DNA of 64,000 nucleotides. Origin: Desulfosporosinus acidiphilus SJ4 (lineage in GTDB: Bacteria; Bacillota; Desulfitobacteriia; Desulfitobacteriales; Desulfitobacteriaceae). The stretch lies in contig NC_018068.1 in NCBI RefSeq assembly GCF_000255115.2, positions 4,683,977-4,747,976 of the forward strand, in the 5' to 3' direction. Below the pieces are notes generated by a model that saw nothing but the letters and a program-made list of their open reading frames with translations, ran no database searches and was not told the DNA's origin. Made by a program: the position numbers and the translations under genes. Positions 54,311 to 63,544 of the stretch are shown here, in pieces; positions within the stretch are counted from its first letter, which is position 1, and every line of letters starts with the position of its first letter.

Positions 54311-57300
54311 TTATTGCCCTACGAGCTTTGACAATTCCTGCTGTATTTCCTGGCTTATTACAGCGTCTCCACCAAATATAGTTACCCCAGATAATTTTCT
54401 ACTCTTTAAATAATTTATTTGATCATCTGACAAGGTTTTATCTGCAAGAATAACAGGCGCATTATAGTTTGATGCATAGATACTACCCGCTAAAGCGTCG
54501 GGAAAATTATTTCCAGTAGCAATACATATGCTTTGACCTGATAAATTAAAGTATTTTCCTACTGCTAATGAAGTTTCATACCTATCTATTCCGCCTAATC
54601 TGATGATATTGTTATTAGCCAAAGACGTTAAATCAGCTATCTGATTTTTAATACCATCACTTATTGCACCTGTACCCCCTATAATATATACCTTACTTGG
54701 TTTTATTTTTGCAAATTCTGCTTTAACTAAATCATTAAATCCATCTTTACCAACGAGAAGAATTGGAAACTGATTTATAGATGCTGCGCTACTTACTGAT
54801 AAAGCATCAGGATAATTTTCGCCTAATGCAACTACAACAGGAGTTCTTTCGGGCACATCCAAGTAATCCACTATTTTTGCATCAGTTTCATATCTATCGT
54901 AACCACCAAGCCTTTTTATATTATAGAACCCTGCTGCATTGACTTTTTGAACAAATGCCTCACTCACAACAGCAGTTTGCCCGAGAATGAAGACATTTAC
55001 TGACGTATCAGCATAACTTTTTAAATAATCTATTACTTTATCTTGATCCGATTGTGAATCTCCAACAAGAAGTATAGGGGCATTCTGTTGATATGCTAAT
55101 ACACTTCCTACCAAAGCATCAGGGTAGTTATCCGCTGTTGCCAGGACGACACTTTTAACTTTTTCACTAAACTCTGATTTTGCAAGTTCTATAGCAGTAT
55201 CTACTCTAGACTCTCCACCTAATCTTAATATCCCTGTGACTGGGTGATTCATTTTAGCAGAGTACTTAACTTGTTTGTCAGCAACGGAAATCGTAGGACT
55301 AGTCAATGTATCATAGTCTTCTTTGACTGCGACTATATAGTAATCGGTATTAGGATATACCAAAAAGCCATATGTTCCGTAAATATCAGTTGTCTGTGGA
55401 TTTTGATTATTATTAGGTTTAAATCCATTAATAGCTGGAAGTTTAACTGCTGTGTTTGGAATTATTCCTGCTGCTATATTTCTAGATGTGTCAGCATAAT
55501 AAAGAGTTACATTTACCCCACTTATAACTTTGCCGGATACTGAATCCGTCAACGTTCCATAAGGGTCTATCAAATTAGAAGTCATATTTACGTTACCAGC
55601 ACCATCGACTGATATATGCATATTGCCAATCATAATTTTCTGACCATTACCCATATCATAAGTTACAGGAACGTCATAACTGCTGCCTTTTACCAAATTA
55701 CTAACTTGAACAGTTCCATCCGAATTAATAATTACAGGTACATTTGAAGGTGCAATATACCCAATTTTTGAGTAATCCTCAAAAGGAGCAATGCTGCCAT
55801 CTGGCTGCTTTATTACTACAGCGTCTGACTGCTTTACACTGATAGTATCCGTGCCATCTGTGTTGACTGCTACCATTGCATTAATTGAAGCTACAGGGCT
55901 ACTGTTATTGATATTACCATTTGATTCATCCACAACATTAGCTGTAATTGTCGCTCCTGATGAAGAACCTGTCCCAGATCCAGGTGAGCCTCCATTTTCA
56001 TGTGAATTTGACGGAGCTGTTGGTGTTACTGCATTTGTCGCACTTGATGCCGCGCTATTGCCGACACTATTCGCAGCTTTTACGTCAAATGTATATGCGG
56101 TTCCATTGGTAAGTCCGGTTATCGCTGCTGAAGTTGTTGTTGAACCTGTATTCACTGTATTTACTAAAGTAGTGTTTTTATAAACATCTACTAAGTAATC
56201 TGTGATAGGACTTCCTCCGTCATTGGCCGGAGCCGTCCAGGTTACTGAGGCACTGGCATTTCCTGCTGTTGCGCTCACATTTGTCGGTGCATCGGGTACT
56301 GTAGCTGCTGCTGTTGGTGTCACTGCACTTGTCGCACTTGATGCCGCGCTATTGCCGACACTATTTACAGCTTTTACGTCAAATGTATATGCGGTTCCAT
56401 TGGTAAGTCCGGTTATCGCTGCTGAGGTTGTTGTTGAACCTGTATTCACTGTATTTACTAAAGTAGTGTTTTTATAAACATCTACTAAGTAATCTGTGAT
56501 AGGACTTCCTCCGTCACTGGCTGGAGCCGTCCAGGTTACTGAAGCACTGGCATTTCCTGCTGTTGCTCTTACATTTGTTGGTGCATCGGGTACTGTAGCT
56601 GCTGCTGTTGGGGTTACTGCACTTGTCGCACTTGATGCCGCGCTATTGCCGACACTATTTACAGCTTTTACGTCAAATGTATATGCGGTTCCATTGGTAA
56701 GTCCGGTTATCGCTGCTGAAGTTGTTGTTGAACCTGTATTCACTGTATTTACTAAAGTAGTGTTTTTATAAACATCTACTAAGTAATCTGTGATAGGACT
56801 TCCTCCGTCACTGGCTGGAGCCGTCCAGGTTACTGAGGCACTGGCATTTCCTGCTGTTGCTCTTACATTTGTTGGTGCATCGGGTACTGTTACTGGTGCC
56901 CATTGCGCATACAATGCTAAATTTACCGTCAAATTAAAGGTTTCACCTGCTGCATAGGCTGTTCCGCTTCCATTAGCTTCTGTGTTCCATCCTGTAAAAT
57001 TATACCCTGATTTCACAAGATGTCCTGTGTTGCCTGATACCGTTACTTGAGAACCTAAACTAACATTAAAACTGCTGGGTACAGTCCCTCCCGTGCTGCC
57101 ATTATCAATATAAGTAACGGACTTGGTGCTTGTAGCTCTAAAAACAGGAATAAGCGTTGTATTCTGTGTTACGGATAATGGATATGGATTGCTTGTTGAT
57201 GCAGTACCGGTACCTCCGTCCACATAATCCCACTCACTAAACATATACCCGTCATTGGGAATAGCTGTAAGGGTAACATTAGTCCCTGACGCATATGCGT

Positions 57301-58780
57301 CACCATAGATTGTACCCCCATTTACAGTACCTCCAGTTGCCGCATTAACTTTCAGCATATAAATCGTTGAGGAAGCAGTTTCTAATGCTCCCACAGTTGG
57401 TGTTGCTGTTCTGGAAATATTATCTTGATCTGTGGTTACCTCGTAGCCTGTAGAATTACTGCCAATCAGGTCTACCCAATTTGTCCCATTATTATATCCT
57501 ATGACAGGGCTGCCATTCCCATCTGTAAAGCCTGTTTTGGCACCCTTGAATAAGGCGAAACTACCTGTTTTAAGTAGTGCTGTAGGTGTATTAATACCAT
57601 TTGCCTTTGCTAATATTGGCTGAAAGATGGTTTTAGTTCCGATTGTCTGTCCATTGCCGTTTAACACCAGCGCGTTAATGCCGTTGGTAAATATGCTATT
57701 GTCCGAGCCATCGGCATTCCCGGAGTATTGAGTATTTCCTATAACATTATTGATTTTTGTGGCACCCATTGGAGCATGGAAAATGCAGTAATATGAATTT
57801 ATGGGGACACATGAAGAATAATCCGATATATCATTTAGAACATAATTTGTGCCATTAAATTGATAATTATAAGCAAACAAACAGTTTAAAGCAGTTGAAG
57901 TACCACCGTTATTCGCAATAGCCCCACCATCAAAACCAGTTCCATAGGCTACATTTCCTGTAAATGTACTATTTACGAAGTATGCAACTGAGCCTGGCCT
58001 ATTATTTATGGCTCCTCCCAGTTCAGTACTTTTATTATTGGAAAATGTTGAATTATTAACATAGAGGGTCCCATTATTTTGCCCGCCTCCGCCTCCACCT
58101 TGTGCACTTGTACTTCTATTCTCGCTTATGGTGCTATTTTCAATAAACATAGTAGAACCTGATGTATTTAAAAACCCGCCGCCGAATTCTGCAGCATTTC
58201 TACTGATATTACTATCCTTAAGATAAACAGTGCCTCCATTATTTACAATTCCACCGCCATAAGTACCACTACCGTAACTGCTACTATCGTAAGCCCTTGA
58301 ATTTGAAACATCAATATTGTTAAGCTCAAGAACTGTACCAGTGTTATTAAGTATACCTGCTCCTTTACCGGTTGTTGCTGTAGATCCATTATAGCTAATG
58401 CAACCGCCCTTAATCGTCAAATCGTTAATTTCAACAGTTTTTCCAGGTACATTGATATTAAAAACTCTAAAAGTAGATGGGTTAGTATTATAAATACCCG
58501 AATCATCCAGCCCTGGAACAGGTACAGTAATGATATGATTATTACCTTCAATATTTAAAGCCTTGCTGATATCGACTTCTGATGTAATAGTGACATTGTT
58601 TGTAAAGTTTATCGTATCACCATCCACTGCATTATTAATTGCGGCTGTCAATGATGAGTTATCTGATACATTATGGATTACAGCTGCCTGTACCTTATTT
58701 GTTACCCCACCAATCATCGTTAAAATCATACAAATCATTACAATTAACGAAATGATTCTTTTTTGCTTTTTTCCCTTCAT
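54311..58780 (-). CDS. Second giant CWB2 surface protein, beta-helix and FN3 type
   Basis: 1489 residues. Signal peptide (1-32), a right-handed parallel beta-helix region (about 35-470) with repeated NNGGTVYL- and NNSTFSNN-like turns as in Pmp/pectate-lyase-like passenger proteins, an InlB-like B-repeat (about 473-550), a second Flg_new-type repeat ending in YAQW (about 553-630), three nearly identical fibronectin III domains (about 633-925), a conserved pre-CWB2 region (about 945-1175) and three CWB2 repeats (about 1180-1489). The last about 540 residues resemble the other CWB2 protein; the N-terminal halves differ. Probably wall-anchored adhesin. The best ribosome site (GGGGGG) is about 14 bases before ATG. 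Confidence 0.9.
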   Translation of the reverse strand: MKGKKQKRIISLIVMICMILTMIGGVTNKVQAAVIHNVSDNSSLTAAINNAVDGDTINFTNNVTITSEVDISKALNIEGNNHIITVPVPGLDDSGIYNTNPSTFRVFNINVPGKTVEINDLTIKGGCISYNGSTATTGKGAGILNNTGTVLELNNIDVSNSRAYDSSSYGSGTYGGGIVNNGGTVYLKDSNISRNAAEFGGGFLNTSGSTMFIENSTISENRSTSAQGGGGGGQNNGTLYVNNSTFSNNKSTELGGAINNRPGSVAYFVNSTFTGNVAYGTGFDGGAIANNGGTSTALNCLFAYNYQFNGTNYVLNDISDYSSCVPINSYYCIFHAPMGATKINNVIGNTQYSGNADGSDNSIFTNGINALVLNGNGQTIGTKTIFQPILAKANGINTPTALLKTGSFALFKGAKTGFTDGNGSPVIGYNNGTNWVDLIGSNSTGYEVTTDQDNISRTATPTVGALETASSTIYMLKVNAATGGTVNGGTIYGDAYASGTNVTLTAIPNDGYMFSEWDYVDGGTGTASTSNPYPLSVTQNTTLIPVFRATSTKSVTYIDNGSTGGTVPSSFNVSLGSQVTVSGNTGHLVKSGYNFTGWNTEANGSGTAYAAGETFNLTVNLALYAQWAPVTVPDAPTNVRATAGNASASVTWTAPASDGGSPITDYLVDVYKNTTLVNTVNTGSTTTSAAITGLTNGTAYTFDVKAVNSVGNSAASSATSAVTPTAAATVPDAPTNVRATAGNASASVTWTAPASDGGSPITDYLVDVYKNTTLVNTVNTGSTTTSAAITGLTNGTAYTFDVKAVNSVGNSAASSATSAVTPTAAATVPDAPTNVSATAGNASASVTWTAPANDGGSPITDYLVDVYKNTTLVNTVNTGSTTTSAAITGLTNGTAYTFDVKAANSVGNSAASSATNAVTPTAPSNSHENGGSPGSGTGSSSGATITANVVDESNGNINNSSPVASINAMVAVNTDGTDTISVKQSDAVVIKQPDGSIAPFEDYSKIGYIAPSNVPVIINSDGTVQVSNLVKGSSYDVPVTYDMGNGQKIMIGNMHISVDGAGNVNMTSNLIDPYGTLTDSVSGKVISGVNVTLYYADTSRNIAAGIIPNTAVKLPAINGFKPNNNQNPQTTDIYGTYGFLVYPNTDYYIVAVKEDYDTLTSPTISVADKQVKYSAKMNHPVTGILRLGGESRVDTAIELAKSEFSEKVKSVVLATADNYPDALVGSVLAYQQNAPILLVGDSQSDQDKVIDYLKSYADTSVNVFILGQTAVVSEAFVQKVNAAGFYNIKRLGGYDRYETDAKIVDYLDVPERTPVVVALGENYPDALSVSSAASINQFPILLVGKDGFNDLVKAEFAKIKPSKVYIIGGTGAISDGIKNQIADLTSLANNNIIRLGGIDRYETSLAVGKYFNLSGQSICIATGNNFPDALAGSIYASNYNAPVILADKTLSDDQINYLKSRKLSGVTIFGGDAVISQEIQQELSKLVGQ
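56007..56888 (-). repeat. Three 294-bp tandem repeats encoding FN3 domains
   Basis: The unit boundary GTGCATCGGGTACTGT recurs at 56875, 56581 and 56287, exactly 294 bases apart (98 codons). Units are almost identical at DNA level, which favours copy-number change by recombination. Open frames on the opposite strand repeat with the same period and are shadows. Confidence 0.92.
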
Positions 58781-58853
58781 AATTAAGAAGTGTTCCCCCC
58801 ATTTCTATTTACATTATAATTCCTACAAACTTGTTACATTGCGTATTATTTCT

Positions 58854-59202
58854 TCATTCTAAATTCTGTTGCAGAAGTTGCCCAATTTTCTTTTTATTGA
58901 AAGGTATCAATATAAAACCATCAGCTTCGTACTCAAAAGCTTCCACAGCATCTTCTCTCTGACTGCTGATAAAAATAACTTTAGAGAGCAGGTTTCGTTC
59001 CTTGATTGCCGCGGCAAGCCTGAAAGCATTCAGCTCCGCTTTGCCCAGCCGGATAAATGCGATATCGGGCAGATGTTCAAGGCTATTTTTTTCCGCCGCG
59101 CTGAATGTTGTATAGATTCCCTGAAAATCCAATAATCCATAGCCATATTTTTTTTAGTTCCATACCGTTTTGTCTATCCGGATCGACAATGATATATTTC
59201 AT
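58854..59202 (-). pseudogene. Degenerate receiver-domain gene, frameshifted in an A8 run
   Basis: ATG at 59202 has GGAGGT upstream and begins MKYIIVDPDRQNGMELKK. An 8-base A run (T8 at 59148-59155) then shifts the frame. One base fewer would join it to YGYGLLDFQ... and the rest of a receiver (about 112 residues in all). The receiver lacks the phosphoacceptor Asp (FIRLG where FLDIE is expected) and the conserved Lys (LIPF for LKPF). It may be dead, slippage-corrected or phase-variable. It lies between the SARP-like regulator and the CWB2 gene, on the CWB2 transcript. Confidence 0.6.
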
Positions 59203-59236
59203 GCATACCTCCACCTCCATAAACAACTTTTTCTTC

Positions 59237-59270
59237 ATATTAAAACAATTACCCTAAATGAACCCTAAAT
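59237..59270 (-). promoter_or_regulatory. 11-bp-period direct repeat plus -10 box: candidate SARP operator/promoter 2
   Basis: On the minus strand ATTTAGGGT occurs at 59270-59262 and 59259-59251, an exact 11-base period. Eight bases further is TAATAT (59242-59237), a candidate -10. The ribosome site of the degenerate receiver gene starts about 25 bases later. The geometry matches the repeat before the first CWB2 gene, and both share a TTAG core. Confidence 0.5.
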
Positions 59271-59271
59271 C

Positions 59272-59312
59272 AGAAGCGGCCTATAGGAACGATTCTCCTA
59301 CAGGCCGCTTCT
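59272..59312 (-). terminator. Terminator of the second kinase-regulator transcript
   Basis: AGAAGCGGCCT (59272-59282) pairs with AGGCCGCTTCT (59302-59312) and the stem continues inward imperfectly (AGGAACGATTCTCCT). It lies after the SARP-like regulator gene and just before the operator repeats. Confidence 0.7.
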
Positions 59313-59373
59313 CTCAAAGTCTTATATTTCATGGGTTTTCGCCATTTTGTTATATATTTACAAAAAATATTTT

Positions 59374-60222
59374 TTATTCCGCCAATACTTTTCTGCACAA
59401 ATCATCAAGTTCGGCCGCTCTCGGGTAGGCCCAGCCATACCCGCTGGCTTCCATATATCCTTTCAGCACCAGCTCTTCTAGCAAGCGCAAGCCTGCATTG
59501 CTTTTTAGCTGACTGTTTTTGAGCATCTCTTCAAGACGGTAAACATCACAATCGAATTTGTCCGCCACAATTCTGTAATTGCCCCGTTCGCTTTTCAGAA
59601 TCTGAGCCAGTCCTGCTTCCGCCAGCCTTTTCCGCAGTAAATAGTTGGTGGCATGAAAGTTCGCCTGGGCCTTTTCGGAGTTAAAGTCCGGCCAAACAGC
59701 ATCCGTGATCTTTTCCCAACCCACCGGCACTCCTTTTTTATATACTAAAAACGCCAATACTTCCTTGGCTTTAGAGCTCTTCCAGGTCAGCGCTTTACCG
59801 TTTAAAAACACATCAAAACCGCCCAGGCATTGAATAAATGGTTTTTCCTGAGGCCTTGCCCTCCTCTTGGTTTTTAATAAGCGCTTGATGGTTTTACCCA
59901 GTCTTTCTTCCGTCATGGGCTTCATGATGTAATCCATGGCCTGTAATTCAAAAGCCTCAACCGCATATTGATTAAATGCCGTGACAAAAATGATGTCTAT
60001 GTTTTCATTTAGGTTTTGGATTTGCTCAGATAATTCAAGACCGCTCACGCCCGGCATCTCGATATCCAGGAAAACGGCATCCAGGGGGTTCTTCCTTAAA
60101 TAGGCCAGCAGCTGTTCTCCGGTTTCAAACAAACCGCACACACTGAGCTCCGGCACACCTGCAGCCATCCTGGCGAATCGTTCCAGCACATGTGTTTCAT
60201 CGTCTACTGCCGCAATCCTCAT
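59374..60222 (-). CDS. SARP-like response regulator, short form
   Basis: 282 residues from ATG at 60222 (GGAGG upstream), overlapping the kinase stop as ATGA. The receiver (about 1-115) has VDDE, phosphoacceptor Asp in AVFLDIEMPG, Thr in FVTAFN and Lys in IMKPMT. The winged helix (about 128-220) has LTWKSSKAKEVLAFLVYKKG and VWPDF. The following BTAD-like part is cut to about 60 residues, far shorter than in the regulator at 6346. It should respond to the overlapping kinase and act on the CWB2 unit downstream. Confidence 0.85.
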   Translation of the reverse strand: MRIAAVDDETHVLERFARMAAGVPELSVCGLFETGEQLLAYLRKNPLDAVFLDIEMPGVSGLELSEQIQNLNENIDIIFVTAFNQYAVEAFELQAMDYIMKPMTEERLGKTIKRLLKTKRRARPQEKPFIQCLGGFDVFLNGKALTWKSSKAKEVLAFLVYKKGVPVGWEKITDAVWPDFNSEKAQANFHATNYLLRKRLAEAGLAQILKSERGNYRIVADKFDCDVYRLEEMLKNSQLKSNAGLRLLEELVLKGYMEASGYGWAYPRAAELDDLCRKVLAE

Positions 60223-62156
60223 TGTAATCCAACCTCCGGTATCCATAATTTTACGCAGGTACGTCCTGGCTCACTACTTATTTCCAGACCTCTACCATAT
60301 AATTTGAGCAACCGGTTGTGAATATTAAGCAGTCCTACCCCTTGAGCCGATCCGAAATCGGTGAAGAGCACGGCCAGCTTTTCGCTGTTGATGCCAGGAC
60401 CGTCGTCTTCAATCTCTATGTAAATACTCTCATCTTGCTGCATCATCCGCACGCTTACTCTACCGCCGCCCGGCTGTTTGGAAATACCGTGCCTGACGGC
60501 ATTTTCAACCAGCGGCTGGAGAATAAGCACCGGTATTTGCACATCCAAAGGTATTTCCACCTTTTTCTGCAGCTGGATCTTGTGTCCGAAACGCGCCTGC
60601 TCAATATGGAAGTATGTATCGATAAATTCCAGTTCTTTTTCGATCGTCGCCATTTTGTCCATATTGTTAAACTGCAGACTGCCCCGCAAATAGAGAGCCA
60701 AGTCGATGATCAGCTTGCCTGCCTGCCTCCCGTCCTTTTCACATACATTGGCAATGGCGCTGAGCGCATTGTAGAGAAAATGCGGCTTGATCTGAGCCTG
60801 TAAGAACGACATCTCTGTCGCCATGATCTGATCTTTCAGGCTGTCCGCCTCAAGCAGCTTTTCATTGTACAAAATAAGCTTTTTGTGGTTCACGGCCTGC
60901 TGTCGCGCCAGTACATAGGACATGGCCAAAATGACCGCGAAATTCCCGAGTAAGAACATACAAGATAAATTCATGCTGCCAAGCGATATGAAATCGATGA
61001 TATCCTCATTCATAGTCCAAATCAGGAGGCAGATGGCAATGAACATTAAAATCGCATTGTCTCTTTTCCGGAGTACGGCCTTCACCAGCACACCCAGAAT
61101 ATAAAGCATTTGTAAAAGCAAAAGAATGTATAGAACATTCGTGTAAAATGACATTAACTCAGGGCTCTTAATCAAAAGGAATATATCAAAATCAAGACTG
61201 GGAAGCAGGAGCAGGCCCATTATCTTTTTATTAAATTCCAATGGGTATAAGCTGTAAACAAACAACATCACAATCGCCGCAAAATTATAGCCCGTAAAAT
61301 AGTTCAGATACATTCGCAGGTTCACGGACGCGTTGGGCATGAGTATCAACAGAGGGATTTCACCCCATCCCAGGGAACGCAAGGCCGTTACAAAACAGAA
61401 AATGGCCAAAAGCAGGGATGTCTTGTCTTTGGTCTGAAGGAGAAACAGAAACAAATAATGAATGGCAAATATTAAGATGCCGCCGATGAAGAGCATCTGC
61501 AAGATGATCAAAATCATTCTCTGCCGCTCCAAAGTCTGCTTTGAACCAAACACAGGGACAACGCGAAGCCCTCCGGTGGCACAATTCAAATTGCCCACCT
61601 GAAATATTAGGTCAATCTTCTGGGTATCCTTCGGCAAATCAATAATGATGATTTTGTCATCGTTTTTGAAGTTGGCCCTGCTGTCCAAGCCGCTTCCAGC
61701 CGCTGCCATCAGTTGTCCGTTGACATATAACTTATAAGCATTGGCAACACCTGAAATGCGCAGAGCAGGTTCCTTCAAGGTCGAGGGATACTCAAAGGAC
61801 AGCCTGTAGGTGGCGAAACCCTGAGCTGTATAATGGGTGCCGACATTATTAGACCAGACGCCCGGAACTTTCATGAATGAATCCATTTTTGGCCTTTGTC
61901 CGGAATTAAAATCTTCCGGCGCCAGCAGTTTGTTCCAATAGAATTCCCACTGTCCATTTAATGAAACTAATTTATCGTGAGTGAAATCGACTCCTGACAA
62001 ATCCGCCCTGCCGTTTTGGACAATGAACGGGGTGGGTGATAACAGCATAAGCAGCGTATAAAGCATTATGGCCGGAACGATTATGACGAGCAGTATCCGC
62101 CATTTTAAGCTGGGTTTTATCCATCCCTTTTTTAGATTCACAATTCTGCCATTCAC
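60219..62156 (-). CDS. LytS-type histidine kinase with extracellular jelly-roll and 7TM module
   Basis: 645 residues. One TM (about 20-42), an extracellular beta-rich domain (about 45-205: LSGVDF, SLNGQWEFYWNKLL, GFATYRLSFEYP, LYVNGQLMAAAG) resembling galactose-binding-like 7TMR-DISM ectodomains, seven TM helices (about 212-415), a coiled linker, His_kinase (QAQIKPHFLYNALSA, His about 457) and HATPase (LQPLVENAVRHGI, about 555). The ectodomain suggests an outside ligand, perhaps a sugar or wall fragment. It is translationally coupled to the regulator by a 4-base overlap. Confidence 0.88.
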   Translation of the reverse strand: MNGRIVNLKKGWIKPSLKWRILLVIIVPAIMLYTLLMLLSPTPFIVQNGRADLSGVDFTHDKLVSLNGQWEFYWNKLLAPEDFNSGQRPKMDSFMKVPGVWSNNVGTHYTAQGFATYRLSFEYPSTLKEPALRISGVANAYKLYVNGQLMAAAGSGLDSRANFKNDDKIIIIDLPKDTQKIDLIFQVGNLNCATGGLRVVPVFGSKQTLERQRMILIILQMLFIGGILIFAIHYLFLFLLQTKDKTSLLLAIFCFVTALRSLGWGEIPLLILMPNASVNLRMYLNYFTGYNFAAIVMLFVYSLYPLEFNKKIMGLLLLPSLDFDIFLLIKSPELMSFYTNVLYILLLLQMLYILGVLVKAVLRKRDNAILMFIAICLLIWTMNEDIIDFISLGSMNLSCMFLLGNFAVILAMSYVLARQQAVNHKKLILYNEKLLEADSLKDQIMATEMSFLQAQIKPHFLYNALSAIANVCEKDGRQAGKLIIDLALYLRGSLQFNNMDKMATIEKELEFIDTYFHIEQARFGHKIQLQKKVEIPLDVQIPVLILQPLVENAVRHGISKQPGGGRVSVRMMQQDESIYIEIEDDGPGINSEKLAVLFTDFGSAQGVGLLNIHNRLLKLYGRGLEISSEPGRTCVKLWIPEVGLQ

Positions 62157-62465
62157 TTTCGTTTAACTTTTATATACTCAATTTACTCAAGAAAAGTACT
62201 ATTTAACCCAGTCTACACAGACAGTAAAGCACCTTTCCAGTTGGTGTAATATTGTGTCAATCAAATCAAACAATCCCAAACCAGAAAGGTGTATATACTA
62301 TATGTTACAACACAACTCACTGTCTGAACAGCGTCAAAATTAACTTAATTTTTCCTTTGCTCAAAATCAGTAACACGAATTATTAAACCCCATCATCGAA
62401 CTAACATGCAACTTAGCGATGGCCATGCATTCATATTATTTGAAAAATGCCATCAGTAGGCAGTA
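62157..62465. other. Intergenic region with possible transposon debris
   Basis: Contains CACCTTTCCAG near 62230 and CCAGAAAGGTG near 62282 as an imperfect inverted repeat, and a 13-codon frame (ATG 62301, MLQHNSLSEQRQN then stop) behind AAAGGTG that looks like the beginning of a lost gene. No intact gene. Confidence 0.3.
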
Positions 62466-62678
62466 ATGCCTTTGGTATCCAAAAATCAGGAGTTCAAGGA
62501 AAACCGCCAATATTACACTAGCAGGGCGAAGAATCCTTTGAAGAAAAAACAGTCGCTCATTGCCCTGAGCTGCAAGTTGATCCGAGTGTTTTACGCACTG
62601 TTAACCAAGGGCTGTGCATATGATCCTGTTAAGTTTGTAACAGATATTAACCGGCCAGTGGATAGATTAGCGGCTTAA
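62466..62678 (+). pseudogene. C-terminal remnant of an IS110-like transposase
   Basis: About 70 codons ending KKKQSLIALSCKLIRVFYALLTKGCAYDPVKFV and PVDRLAA, which resembles the closing segment of IS110-family transposases. The front part is missing. It has no ribosome site of its own. Together with 62157-62465 this marks a decayed insertion beside the second surface-protein module. Confidence 0.5.
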
Positions 62679-63544
62679 CTTCAGGTACAAGGGATGTTTT
62701 CTGAAAGCGTCGCAGAAAACGGATATCCCGATGAAATAGCAATCACACAGATAAGAGAGCCGGTAGTCAGTCTTTATCACCTCCATCAGAGCAACGACTC
62801 GGGACGAAAGCATTACTGACACCTATTTTATGGATAGGCAGAACGAAGGAATTGAGGGCCGGGGCCTCCCGTGACCCTGTTAGATGTGAGAGGTTTGCTG
62901 CCATGAGATGTATGGGTTACCAATGGCCGACAGAGAAAAATCATATGATGCTTTGTTTGCTGTACCCATTTTCTCTGAATCCGTCACTTGATGCCGATTC
63001 TGTCCGTATGAGGCTCTTCTGGTTTGTACGAGATACTGCGATATCGAGAGATATCCGATAAAAAACGAGAAATTATTAGAGAGGTAGTAATCGTTAAAAA
63101 GTAGGGTGCATCATTAAACAATTTGGGTTCAAAAACAAAGAAAGCACCGCCCTAAACGTTGCTTTACTTTACCCTAAATAGCCGAAAAGACCAGCATTGC
63201 TGGACTTTTTTATGTTCATTAATTGTATCAATTATTGAGTACTTATTATGGCGGAGGCGAGCTGACACTATTAAAAACCCTGTATGTCAAATTTTCATCT
63301 TCTTTCTTAGGGGGCTAGCATTCTTTTTAAAATGCTGGACGCTCCCTAGTTAATAACTTATAGCTTCTGGCATGAAATCAAAAGATAAGCTTTACCCTTA
63401 ATGAAAGGGAGGGTTGTTTATAATTAGTTAATTGGTGTTAAAACACAAGGATTCCAGTATATGGGTAGTGCTAACCTGCAATTTATCAAAATAACACACG
63501 TATTTACCTACGAAACTAATTATTGAATTCACCTGACTATGTAG
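62679..63544. other. Gene-poor region with hairpins
   Basis: About 870 bases without a convincing gene. A compact hairpin with U-tract (AAAGACCAGCATTGCTGGACTTTTTT-like, stems AAAG/CTTT and CCAGC/GCTGG, 63187-63210) can act as a plus-strand terminator. A second imperfect hairpin (about 63308-63348) pairs TAGGGG with CTCCCTA and AGCATT with AATGCT. Confidence 0.4.

Noticed and set aside
56202-56771. Two identical 91-codon plus-strand frames in tandem
   Set aside because: They are the antisense of the minus-strand FN3 repeats and recur with the same 294-base period; no ribosome sites.
56007-56888. CRISPR-like array
   Set aside because: The repeats are 294 bp, contiguous, coding and without spacers.
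63308-63348. Integron attC site
   Set aside because: An imperfect palindrome is present but no core site motifs, integrase or cassette array.
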